NCBI GenBank assembly: GCA_947167105.1 | Contig: CAMVGU010000003.1 | Location: 1-64,000 of the forward strand | Reading direction: 5' to 3' | Origin: an uncultured Selenomonas sp. | GTDB lineage: Bacteria > Bacillota > Negativicutes > Selenomonadales > Selenomonadaceae | Length of the DNA: 64,000 bases | Shown: in pieces, positions 42,035-50,639 of the stretch | How the letters are laid out: the number at the start of each line of letters is the position of its first letter | Numbering within the stretch: position 1 is the stretch's first letter | Made by a program: the position numbers and the translations under genes | The notes under the pieces: generated by a model | Database searches by the model: none | What the model was told of the DNA's origin: nothing | What the model saw: only the letters and a program-made list of their open reading frames with translations

Positions 42035-42814
42035 TTGAAAATTGCTATCGTTACGGGGGCATCCAGCGGGCTGGGACGGGAATATGCCAAGCTGCTGGAT
42101 AAAGAAGGTATGGATGAGATTTGGCTTATAGCCCGCAGGGAGAAACTGCTCCTGGAATTGGCAGAAGAAATTAACACCGGGACGAGGATTTTTCCACTTG
42201 ACCTTCTTTCGGAGTCAACAGCGGAGCAGATTGCCAAAATCCTGAAGCAGGAGCAGCCGGATGTTCGTTTTTTAATCAATGCAGCAGGCTTTGGAAAAAT
42301 AGGCAGTGAGGAAGATATAGGGGAAATAGATATTTCCCGCATGATTGACCTGAACTGCAGGGCGGCTGTTCTTATGACCCATCTGGCAATTCCCTATATG
42401 GGGGAAAGGAGCCATATTCTGCAAATCTGCTCCTGCTCTGCCTTTCAGCCGATTCCATACCTCAATGTATATGCGGCCACAAAATCCTTCCTGCTGCACT
42501 ACAGCCGTGCCCTGGCTGTGGAGCTTTCTCCCAGGGGAATCGTGGTTTCCGCCGTCTGCCCGTATTGGATTAAGGACACAGAGTTTATTCCCATTGCCCA
42601 GGATACGAAAAATTCCACCTACATCAAAGGCTTTCCCTTTGCCGGGCGTCAAGCTGCCATCGCGGCAAAATCCTTCGCTGCTGCCAAGCAAGGGAAAACA
42701 GTCATTACTCCGGATTTCATGTCCACGCTTCACCGTTTCATCACAAGTATTCTGCCGCATCAGTGGCTGATGGCGGCGAGCAAGTGGTTTCACGGTCATG
42801 GGGAAAAGGCATGA
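42035..42814 (+). CDS. short-chain dehydrogenase/reductase
   Basis: A 259-residue classical SDR. TTG 42035 is chosen because GGAGGAAG (42022-42029) lies just upstream, which makes the ATG at 42020 part of the binding site. The cofactor loop TGASSGLGREYA is at the N terminus, INAAGFG replaces the NNAG motif, and the catalytic Tyr-x-x-x-Lys is YAATK. The C-terminal helix resembles membrane-associated DhrS/YqjQ-like SDRs. The NAD(P)H-dependent substrate is unknown. It is less GC-rich than upstream genes and ends 6 bases from the convergent hsdR stop. Confidence 0.9.
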   Translation: MKIAIVTGASSGLGREYAKLLDKEGMDEIWLIARREKLLLELAEEINTGTRIFPLDLLSESTAEQIAKILKQEQPDVRFLINAAGFGKIGSEEDIGEIDISRMIDLNCRAAVLMTHLAIPYMGERSHILQICSCSAFQPIPYLNVYAATKSFLLHYSRALAVELSPRGIVVSAVCPYWIKDTEFIPIAQDTKNSTYIKGFPFAGRQAAIAAKSFAAAKQGKTVITPDFMSTLHRFITSILPHQWLMAASKWFHGHGEKA

Positions 42815-42820
42815 TTGCAT

Positions 42821-45800
42821 TCAGGCAATCTCGACACCGTTGCTGCTGACTTCCTTCACCTTGGCAAAGATATTTTGCACCTCCCCGGTACTTCCCTTGA
42901 AAAGCTGGGCCACGTTATTCAGCCCGGCGAAGGCAGGCTTCTTCACATCCTGGGGAACCATTTCGCCGTTTTTGGCCAGATAGTCAATGATGCGTTTCAC
43001 GAAATCTATCTGCCGCAGATTCAGGCGGTTTTCCTGCAGGAACTCGGCAAAGGCTTCCTCCAGGGCGGCCCTGTCCATGCCCAGGGTCTTGCGCACCATG
43101 AGGCCCACCGGGCGCTCGCCGTACAGATGGCGGTAGTCCTCCCTGGTGCCAAGTTCCTCCCACAGCACCCGTTCCAGCTCCTGCAGGTCGCTGGCGGTGA
43201 GCTTCTTGTTGGTGCGCAGCTTGTGGACGGCTGTGTTATCCCGGTGCTCCAGCAGGTAGCGCTCCACCTTTTTCCTGTAGGTTTCCGAGGTTTGCTGGCA
43301 AGCTACGGCGTGATTTTCCTGTACCAGCAGCAAATGGTCGCTGAAGTCCGTATAGTAGATTTTCGCACTGTCAGCCGATAAGAATCTGAGCAGCTCCCGC
43401 AGCTCTGTGCGGACTTTTTCCATTTTGGCCAGGGTCACTTGCTCCCAGTAGTCAGGGTAGCGCACCTGCTGGATAAAGGACTGACGCTCGCTTATTTGGG
43501 GAATGCTTTGCAGTTGGGGAGAGGCGAGCCTGTCAGCGGTGGCTTCTACCTGTGCCGCCCTGGAGGAAATATCCCTGCTCAGAAGATAGTCATACATCAT
43601 GCCGTAGATGTTCTGGTCGAAAAAGCGGGCCATAAGGTCATCTTCCTGCCCCGGCAGGATGGGGGAGATATGCTTTTCAAGCTCCGTTACATCATCCGCC
43701 GTGAAGTTGGCCCAGGTGCTTTTGTCACGATACTTTTCCACCTGGGCGCGGTTCTGTATGACCCTAAAGCTCTTATCATCCAGGGCCATAATGGCCTCGT
43801 GCATCTTTCCAAAGAGGCTTTGGGCGAAATCCCTGCGTTCCTCATCCTGGCTCCGATAGAGCAGCAGGTAGAGATTGGCCTGCAGATTGAAGATGCGCTC
43901 TGTCAGGGAAGGCTGGTTTTTGCTTTCCTTCAGTTTATTTCCCTGCAGGCTGAAAAACTCAAAATTGCCGCCGTAGTCAAAGATATAGAAATCTTCCTTG
44001 TCCAGTCCCGGCCCGAAAACATCCGGGCACAGGCGGGTGCCACGGCCTATCATCTGCCAGAATTTGCTGTAGGAGCGCACCATTTTGAAGAACACCAGGT
44101 TCAGTACCTCCGGCACATCTATACCCGTGTCCAGCATATCCACGGAGACAGCAATCCGGGGAGCCTTGCCTGGGTCGCGGAAGTCATCAATGATTTGCTC
44201 ATGGTAGTCTATGCTGCCGTCCACCTGCTGGATGAAAGCATCACCCAATTCCGGGTACATCTCATGGAAAACATCCACGATGAAAGCTGCATGTTTCCTG
44301 TTTTTGGCAAAGATAATGGTCTTGCCCAGCCTGGTGCCGCCCTCCACATAGTGGCCCATTTTTACGAGATCCTGCAGCACCATCTGCACCGTCTGCCGGT
44401 TGAAGACATAGCTGTTGAAAGCGGTGTTCTGTATATCCGGGGCGTTTTCCCCGGCGAGGCCGAACACATCCTCATAATGGGCCTTGTCCTCGGGAGAGAG
44501 GTCGCTGTAATGCAATCCCTTCTGCATAAGTTCCGTAGTGCGCTCGAATTGCAGATAAGGCACCAGATAGCCTTGCTCCACTGCCTCCTCATACTGATAG
44601 GCAAAGGTGGGATTGCCCTCCTCCATCTGGAACTCTCTGTAGGTGTTCTTGTCCACTTCGCTTTTGGGCGTGGCGGTGAGGCCCAGCAGCAGGGCATCGA
44701 AGTAGCGGAAGATGGCCTGATAACGCTGATAGATACTGCGGTGGCTCTCGTCTATGATGATGAGGTCAAAGCTGCCGGGGGAAAAGAGCCTGCCCCCTGC
44801 GGGATTTTTGGCTGTGTCGATGGCGTTCATCATGGTGGGGTAGGTGGAAAAGATGATGCGGGCCGTGGCGGCCTCGTCCCTGCTGTCCATCAGGCTGGCC
44901 ATGGGCAGCTCACTGCCCAGGAAGTCCATGAAGCTGCCCTTGGCCTGCTTCACCAGGGCCGTGCGGTCTGCCAGGAAGAGGACGCGCTTCACCCAGCCGC
45001 CGCGGAAAAGCACATCCGTGAGGCTGATGGCCACCCTGGTCTTGCCGGTGCCCGTGGCCTGGACGATGAGAGCACGGCGCCGCTTCCGGTCAAAGGATTC
45101 CTCCACGGCTTTCACCGCCGCGAGCTGGTAGGGGCGGCCTGCTATCTTATGGTTCGGCTCGATTTCAGAGAGTTTTGCCTGCAGCCCCCGCCTGTCCATG
45201 CGCATCTGCAGGTCCTCCTGGGTGAAGAAGCCGGACACCTCCCGGCGCGGATAGCCTGAGGCTTCGTCCAGAAACAGGGTACGGAGGCCGTTGGTCATGA
45301 AGATAAAGGGAGTGCGGCCATATTTCTCCCCATAATGCCTGGCATAGAGGGCGGCCTGCCTGGCACCCTTCTCAGGATTCAGGCTGCTGCGCTTGGCCTC
45401 CACAATGGCCAGGGGCTTGCCGTCACGCCCGTAGAGCACATAGTCTGCAAAGCCGGTGCGGGAGCCATTGGGCATGCCGGAGACTTCCTCCTCCAGGCGG
45501 CAGTTTTCCCCTATGACCCAGCCGGCCGCCTCCAGGTCGAAGTCTATGTAGCGCCTGCGGGTTTCCGCTTCGGTGAGGGTATTCAGGTGGAAATCTACCT
45601 GGCGCTCCCGGCGCAGGCGGGTGAGCTCTTGCTGCAGTTCCTCATGCTTCTTGCGTATATCCTTTAGTTCCCTGTCCTTTTCCTCCAGCTCATGCTGCTT
45701 CCGGGCAAGGGCCGTGTCTCTCCGTTCAATCTCTGCCGCCTGCCGCTGCAGTTCCTCGCGGCTGATGCTATCCCCCTCGGCAGAGGGCAGCAGGCTCTCA

Positions 45801-46225
45801 TCAAAGACCACTTCCCCCTGGATGGAGGTATAGCAGTAGGCCATCCAACTGAGGAATTCAAAGAGAATCCGCAGAGAAAGAATCCCGTCCCGCCGGGTAA
45901 GGGAGGCACCACCGTGGGCAGCCCTGTTGCCGAAAAGCCGCAACTGATCCAGCATGTGCAGAAGCCTGATATCTCCCACCACCTCGGCAAAGTCTCTGCC
46001 TTTCAGCAAGGCGAAAAGCTCCCTGTCCCTGCCGGGCTTGCAGGGGTCACTTGCATCCAGGCCCTCTGCCTTATACACCCACTTGACAGAAAGCTCCAGG
46101 GCAGACCTGCAGAAGATAGCCGCCACCTCCGGGGCCACGGCAAGTCCCTGCTCGGCCTTGACGGCCCGCTGAGTGATATGTTGCCATTGGGAATGCTGGG
46201 AAAAGAAGTCGAAGTTTGAGGCCAT
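42821..46225 (-). CDS. hsdR: type I restriction enzyme R subunit
   Basis: ATP-dependent translocase and nuclease of a type I system. The start ATG 46225 has GAGGTGGTGAG upstream and gives 1134 residues. Residues 1-140 resemble a DUF4145 domain, 155-208 a coiled coil, and 215-320 the HsdR nuclease domain with D261 and E276-A-K278 of a PD-(D/E)XK site. The SF2 helicase follows: ATGTGKT at 390-396, DESH at 492-495, and GTRLCPD further on. The C terminus is EcoEI-like. It is the last gene of the minus-strand operon hsdM-hsdS-AAA-DUF4276-hsdR. Confidence 0.95.
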   Translation of the reverse strand: MASNFDFFSQHSQWQHITQRAVKAEQGLAVAPEVAAIFCRSALELSVKWVYKAEGLDASDPCKPGRDRELFALLKGRDFAEVVGDIRLLHMLDQLRLFGNRAAHGGASLTRRDGILSLRILFEFLSWMAYCYTSIQGEVVFDESLLPSAEGDSISREELQRQAAEIERRDTALARKQHELEEKDRELKDIRKKHEELQQELTRLRRERQVDFHLNTLTEAETRRRYIDFDLEAAGWVIGENCRLEEEVSGMPNGSRTGFADYVLYGRDGKPLAIVEAKRSSLNPEKGARQAALYARHYGEKYGRTPFIFMTNGLRTLFLDEASGYPRREVSGFFTQEDLQMRMDRRGLQAKLSEIEPNHKIAGRPYQLAAVKAVEESFDRKRRRALIVQATGTGKTRVAISLTDVLFRGGWVKRVLFLADRTALVKQAKGSFMDFLGSELPMASLMDSRDEAATARIIFSTYPTMMNAIDTAKNPAGGRLFSPGSFDLIIIDESHRSIYQRYQAIFRYFDALLLGLTATPKSEVDKNTYREFQMEEGNPTFAYQYEEAVEQGYLVPYLQFERTTELMQKGLHYSDLSPEDKAHYEDVFGLAGENAPDIQNTAFNSYVFNRQTVQMVLQDLVKMGHYVEGGTRLGKTIIFAKNRKHAAFIVDVFHEMYPELGDAFIQQVDGSIDYHEQIIDDFRDPGKAPRIAVSVDMLDTGIDVPEVLNLVFFKMVRSYSKFWQMIGRGTRLCPDVFGPGLDKEDFYIFDYGGNFEFFSLQGNKLKESKNQPSLTERIFNLQANLYLLLYRSQDEERRDFAQSLFGKMHEAIMALDDKSFRVIQNRAQVEKYRDKSTWANFTADDVTELEKHISPILPGQEDDLMARFFDQNIYGMMYDYLLSRDISSRAAQVEATADRLASPQLQSIPQISERQSFIQQVRYPDYWEQVTLAKMEKVRTELRELLRFLSADSAKIYYTDFSDHLLLVQENHAVACQQTSETYRKKVERYLLEHRDNTAVHKLRTNKKLTASDLQELERVLWEELGTREDYRHLYGERPVGLMVRKTLGMDRAALEEAFAEFLQENRLNLRQIDFVKRIIDYLAKNGEMVPQDVKKPAFAGLNNVAQLFKGSTGEVQNIFAKVKEVSSNGVEIA

Positions 46226-46242
46226 AAACTCACCACCTCTGC

Positions 46243-46794
46243 TTAACATCTGACAATGCGTTGCACACCTGTTACGAACTGTTGGAAGCTTACGGAAGCG
46301 TTACTATTGATATCCATAAGGGGAGCGATGATTTTTGCGCCCTGGATTTGCTGATATTCTGGAACTATTTTTTTTAACGCTTCTTTGGGAGCAGGAATTT
46401 TATCGGGAAATCTGTATTTTTTTTTCTTGCCTATAGCAAGGAGCTTTGGCTTATTATATGCTATTGACAAGGCATGGAAATCTCCCAAATACCATGCTTC
46501 CAGCTCCTGGCAGGCTATGCGTATCAATACTGGTCTGGTTGAATCTTTGCAGAGTTGCAGCAAATGATTTTTCAGGACTATGCAATCCTTGGTGTCCTGG
46601 TCGTGAACAATCACAAACTTAATTTCACCAGGTTCGTTCCAGCCACGCAATTTTCTAGGGATAGAGACTTCTAAAGTACGTTTGCCAGAATGAGGGATTG
46701 TTTGAAATTCAACATCTTTCGGCAATATGCGAGGAAGCAGACTGTCTAAGAGATATTTCATCGAAGGTTCTTCCAAGAGAAATACGAGTTTCAT
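46243..46794 (-). CDS. DUF4276 protein, predicted Toprim-like nuclease partner
   Basis: A 183-residue protein with ATG at 46794 (GGAGGTG upstream, inside the end of the ATPase gene). Residues E8/E9 in FLLEEPSMKYLL and D65-x-D67 in IVHDQDTKD have the order and spacing of the Toprim Glu and DxD metal ligands; a further acidic cluster CQELEAWYLGD follows at 95-105. DUF4276 proteins are often encoded beside AAA ATPases in defence islands. Here it lies between the ATPase and hsdR and could be the nuclease half of a split OLD-type module. The Toprim assignment is my reading of motifs. Lower GC than hsdR. Confidence 0.75.
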   Translation of the reverse strand: MKLVFLLEEPSMKYLLDSLLPRILPKDVEFQTIPHSGKRTLEVSIPRKLRGWNEPGEIKFVIVHDQDTKDCIVLKNHLLQLCKDSTRPVLIRIACQELEAWYLGDFHALSIAYNKPKLLAIGKKKKYRFPDKIPAPKEALKKIVPEYQQIQGAKIIAPLMDINSNASVSFQQFVTGVQRIVRC

Positions 46795-46799
46795 TGCTG

Positions 46800-47993
46800 T
46801 TACGCACCTCCGGCTTTTGTGGCTTCGCTTATCAAAATTCCCTCGCTCCACAAACTGCCAAGCATATCGCCCTCATTATAAAGTGATTTTACCAGTGGTA
46901 AATCCATGGCACGAACAATCTTGGTATAACCTTCGCATTTTACCAGACAATACAGTTCCTCTAAGCGGATTGAATTCAGAAAATCTGGCGAATGTGTAGA
47001 GATAAACACCTGTCCGCCTACTTGGGAGTACTGACGGAATTCTTCGGCTAACTCAGAGAGAAGTTCCGGATATAGCTGATTTTCCGGTTCTTCTACACAT
47101 AAAAGAGCGTGGGGAGTTGGTTCGCTTAAAAGAAGCAGATACGTAAACATTTTTATTGTTCCGTCTGAGACAAACTTGGAGGAGAAGGGGTTTTTGAACT
47201 TGCTGTCTTGGAAGCGCAGGATTACATAGCCATCCTCGGTAACTTTTGTTTCTACATTATCTACGCCGGGAACACGGCGTTTCATGGCGGCTATAATCCC
47301 ATCGAAGCGCTCTCTGTGGTTCTCGTACAAAAATTTTGATACCTGAGCAAGATTATCCCCAGTAGTAGACAGGGACTCACTGTAGTTGGCTTCTTGTCTG
47401 TTTCTGGCACTTTCAATATGAAAGTCAGACACATACCAGTCTTCGATTAAACGTCGCAACGAAGCAACAGCAGGGAAGTTTTCAAACTGTCCCAATCCCT
47501 TGATGGCAAGAATGTCAGGCGAAGATATGCGTTGCGGGGTACGGGGGGTGTTCTTCACATCCTCATAGGAGCTTGGATTTCCCTCTACAGCCACGCCACG
47601 GCCATTGGCAAATTCAAGAATTTTCCATGGGGCACCGCTCTGGCCGCGTCTGAAGCGCATAACCTCTTTTTTTACAACCGGTGCTGATTTTTCATTCAAG
47701 CCAATGGTCAATTCGTAAGTAATCACAGGTTCATTGGGAGAAGGGCGGAATTTTATTTCAAATTGTATATCATCAGTTTGTTCCCGTGATACGACTTCTT
47801 GAAAGCCACCTCGTTTTGACAGCGCAGAACGTATATTGCTGTTCAGGCTATCGTGCAGGAAGCCGAAAATGTCAAAGAAAGTTGTTTTGCCAGCACCGTT
47901 TTTTCCCAGAAAAACTGCCATTGGTGGAATATCTTCTACTTTTATATCGTTGAAGACGCGGAAATTGTGTACTTTTAGAGATTCTATCTGCAT
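46800..47993 (-). CDS. AAA (ABC/SMC-like) ATPase of a defence module
   Basis: A 397-residue AAA_21/AAA_15-type ATPase related to the OLD and RloA/AbiL ATPases. Walker A is GKNGAGKTT at about 30-38, the signature-like FVSDGTIKMFTYLLLL lies in the C-terminal half, Walker B is LLCVEEPENQLYPE, and the His switch is STHSPDFL. A central insertion of about 200 residues separates the two ATPase halves, as in such proteins. It ends 5 bases before the DUF4276 gene, so the two are cotranscribed. It probably senses phage infection or processes DNA ends with its partner. Markedly AT-richer than hsdR. Confidence 0.85.
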   Translation of the reverse strand: MQIESLKVHNFRVFNDIKVEDIPPMAVFLGKNGAGKTTFFDIFGFLHDSLNSNIRSALSKRGGFQEVVSREQTDDIQFEIKFRPSPNEPVITYELTIGLNEKSAPVVKKEVMRFRRGQSGAPWKILEFANGRGVAVEGNPSSYEDVKNTPRTPQRISSPDILAIKGLGQFENFPAVASLRRLIEDWYVSDFHIESARNRQEANYSESLSTTGDNLAQVSKFLYENHRERFDGIIAAMKRRVPGVDNVETKVTEDGYVILRFQDSKFKNPFSSKFVSDGTIKMFTYLLLLSEPTPHALLCVEEPENQLYPELLSELAEEFRQYSQVGGQVFISTHSPDFLNSIRLEELYCLVKCEGYTKIVRAMDLPLVKSLYNEGDMLGSLWSEGILISEATKAGGA

Positions 47994-48018
47994 AAGGTAT
48001 CACGTCCTGTTCTATGCA

Positions 48019-49101
48019 CTATCCAAAGTAGTCCTGCATCAACTTGTCCTTAAAGGTTTGCAGGGTGTCAATGCTTTGCTGGATTGCCAATTTCGATTTG
48101 TTGGCGTGTTCAACAAGCTCCGCAAATTGGTTTTGAATGTCAATCGGCGGTATCATAACAGACAGATTGCTGAGAATTTGGAGGTTTATGTTTTTCTGTG
48201 CGCTTTGCGGTGCTTGTTCCTCAAGTATCTTCTGAAAGAATGAGAACCAATGGTGAATATAGATTTGATTCGTTCGCTCCCCGGCAATAAATCCAACAAC
48301 GCTATCAGGAAAGCAAGCATCAAATGTCAAAATTCCTGTCTTAGCGATATTGGCGGCTATCGTTATACACAGAGTTCCCTTCGACCACATACGGCTTTGC
48401 TTCAAGCCTATCTCTGAATATGTGGACGAGTATTCCTTGATGTAAGTACCTGCATTGGCAACGTCACCTGTTTGCACCAACGGATAAGGCCCATTGAGTA
48501 ATTCCGGTGCATTTCTTGGACGATGCTTCGATACGCCACGATTTAATTCGCCGAGTTCAGCAAGGCGAGCAGTTTCCCACCCCATTGGATTCGTCACCGG
48601 GTCGCCAAACATCTCAACAAACCGTGATTTGACAAGCTTATCGACCATCTCCACCTGCATTTTATGCAAGGATATTAGCTTATCAATGGTTGCAAGCACC
48701 TGTGCCTTCTCCTGCTGCTCAGGCAGTTCCGGCAATATCAGCGGTTCATGCTTATAGTCACGGAAATATATATGCGGGATGGTTGCGCCGTTGTAATACT
48801 TTTCCAGGTGCATAAACTGGATGGCATAATATAAATATGTTATATCTGCATTGCTTTTAGGGAGAATATACTGCATTGTGCCAATCACGGAGGACTTGCC
48901 CGGTAGCAGATATGCCCTGCCGACACCGGCACCATCTTTGACAATGCCAATATAAGGTTTCTCTTGCTTGTAGAAATCCACATTACCAATCAGGCCGCTG
49001 GCACCAAAAATAGGATATTCGCCCTCACAGTCCGATATATCTTTCTGAGCAATATTGGACGACATGCTTGCACAGGCATCAGATAATTTCAACTGTATCA
49101 C
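48019..49101 (-). CDS. hsdS: type I restriction enzyme S (specificity) subunit
   Basis: Recognises the two half-sites of the type I target. 360 residues, somewhat short. Two target recognition domains (about 5-125 and 180-320) are separated by conserved helices: LPEQQEKAQVLATIDKLISL and, at the end, IPPIDIQNQFAELVEHANKS. The ends of the repeats (KSRFVEMFGDPVTNPMGWET) are typical. It overlaps hsdM by 4 bases. AT-rich compared with flanking hsdR and most of hsdM, consistent with exchange of specificity modules. Target sequence not predictable here. Confidence 0.93.
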   Translation of the reverse strand: MIQLKLSDACASMSSNIAQKDISDCEGEYPIFGASGLIGNVDFYKQEKPYIGIVKDGAGVGRAYLLPGKSSVIGTMQYILPKSNADITYLYYAIQFMHLEKYYNGATIPHIYFRDYKHEPLILPELPEQQEKAQVLATIDKLISLHKMQVEMVDKLVKSRFVEMFGDPVTNPMGWETARLAELGELNRGVSKHRPRNAPELLNGPYPLVQTGDVANAGTYIKEYSSTYSEIGLKQSRMWSKGTLCITIAANIAKTGILTFDACFPDSVVGFIAGERTNQIYIHHWFSFFQKILEEQAPQSAQKNINLQILSNLSVMIPPIDIQNQFAELVEHANKSKLAIQQSIDTLQTFKDKLMQDYFG

Positions 49102-50561
49102 TCCGTTTTAAGCATTTCCCGCAGCTTTTCCATATTATCGCCAATTTCCATATTCAGCTCATCCAGCTTCGTCATCAGCTCCAGCGTGCTTGGATATTCC
49201 ACAGGCGTATACTCAATCTCCTTATACTTGTTGACCGACAAATCATACCCATTCTTCTGTATTTCCTCCACAGGCACGAAGAAGCTCTGCTCCGTCCTTT
49301 TTCTGCCTTCTTCCTGCTCCAGATGCCGGAATCTCTCGAGGATATCGGGAATGTCGTTTTCCTCTGTTTCCTGCCGCTTATCGTCCAGGCTGTAGCCGTC
49401 TGCTTTCATGTCGTAGAACCAGACCTTATCCGTGCCCCCGACCCCTGTCTTGGTGAAAAAGAGGATGGCGGTGGACACTCCGGCGTAGGGCTTGAAGACA
49501 CCGCTGGGCATGGAGATGACGGCGGTGAGCTTGTTGCCGTCTACGATTTCCTTGCGCAGGGACTGGTGGGCCCTGGAGGAGCCGAAAAGTACCCCGTCAG
49601 GGACGATGACGGCGGCGCGGCCTCCTGTTTTCAGTATGCGCAGGAAGAGGGCCAGGAAAAGCAGCTCTGTTTTCCTGGTCTTGGTGATGCGCAGCAGGCT
49701 GTCCTCCACCGTTTCGCTGTCCAGGGAGCCTTTGAAGGGTGGATTGGCCAGTACCAGGGTATAGAGGGCCTTGTCGTTGTTGTGCTTGGAGAGGCTGTCC
49801 TTGTAGTCTATGCAGGGGCTCTGCACACCGTGGAGCATCATGTTCATGGTGCCGATTCTCAGCATGGTGGGGTCGGTGTCGAAGCCGTGGAACATATTGG
49901 TGGAAAAATGCCTGGCTCCTGCATCATCCAGCAGCATGTCGCTGTGATTTTTTCTGATGAATTCTTCCGCCGCCACTAAAAATCCTGCCGTGCCCATGGC
50001 GGGATCTATGATGATGTCCGTGGGCTGGGGGGCGGCCATTTCCACCATCATTCTGATGATGTGCCGGGGAGTGCGGAACTGGCCGTTGATTTTCGAGGAG
50101 GCCAGCTTGGACAGCATGTATTCGTAGAGATCTCCCTTGCTGTCCTCCTCATCAAGATTCAGCTTGTCGATGCCTTCAATGATTTTCGCCAGCTTGTCCG
50201 GGGCGGAGATCTGGAAGGTGGCATCCTTCATAAAGCGGGTGTAGGAAGCCTTATCATCAGGGTGAAGTGCCTTGATGAAGGGGAAAATCTCATCCTGAAA
50301 AAGCCGGAACTGCACCGCCGGGGCCATGTTCTTGAACCTGCTCCAGCGATAGTCCTGCTGCTCCGGGCCAAAAATCCTGTCCTCGTTCTCATAGCCCAGC
50401 AGGGCCGCATTGGCCTCGTTTTCCGTCTCCATATCGTCCAGTTGCTTGATGAACAGCAGGTAGGTGAACTGCTCTATGACCAGCAGGGGATTGGTAAGGC
50501 CCCCTGTCCAGAAGGTGTCCCAGATCTGATCTACTTTGTTTCTTTCTTCGCCCACTAGCAT
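49098..50561 (-). CDS. hsdM: type I DNA methyltransferase M subunit
   Basis: N6-adenine methyltransferase of the type I system, 487 residues. The N-terminal HsdM_N helical domain is at residues 8-140, the SAM-binding motif DPAMGTAGF at 186-194 and the catalytic NPPF at 273-276. ATG 50561 has GGAGGTTTATAAAC upstream. A possible minus-strand -10 TATACT at 50611-50606 would start the operon. GC falls in its last 300 bases toward hsdS. Confidence 0.95.
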   Translation of the reverse strand: MLVGEERNKVDQIWDTFWTGGLTNPLLVIEQFTYLLFIKQLDDMETENEANAALLGYENEDRIFGPEQQDYRWSRFKNMAPAVQFRLFQDEIFPFIKALHPDDKASYTRFMKDATFQISAPDKLAKIIEGIDKLNLDEEDSKGDLYEYMLSKLASSKINGQFRTPRHIIRMMVEMAAPQPTDIIIDPAMGTAGFLVAAEEFIRKNHSDMLLDDAGARHFSTNMFHGFDTDPTMLRIGTMNMMLHGVQSPCIDYKDSLSKHNNDKALYTLVLANPPFKGSLDSETVEDSLLRITKTRKTELLFLALFLRILKTGGRAAVIVPDGVLFGSSRAHQSLRKEIVDGNKLTAVISMPSGVFKPYAGVSTAILFFTKTGVGGTDKVWFYDMKADGYSLDDKRQETEENDIPDILERFRHLEQEEGRKRTEQSFFVPVEEIQKNGYDLSVNKYKEIEYTPVEYPSTLELMTKLDELNMEIGDNMEKLREMLKTE

Positions 50562-50639
50562 GTTTATAAACCTCCAATGCTTTTTTGAAAGTCCTCTTTC
50601 TCATCAGTATACCCCAAATCCGGTAACAAGGAAACTTGG

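Noticed and set aside
43439..45259. 606-codon plus-strand frame opposite hsdR
   Set aside because: The translation shows no domains, whereas the opposite strand encodes a full HsdR with helicase and nuclease motifs.
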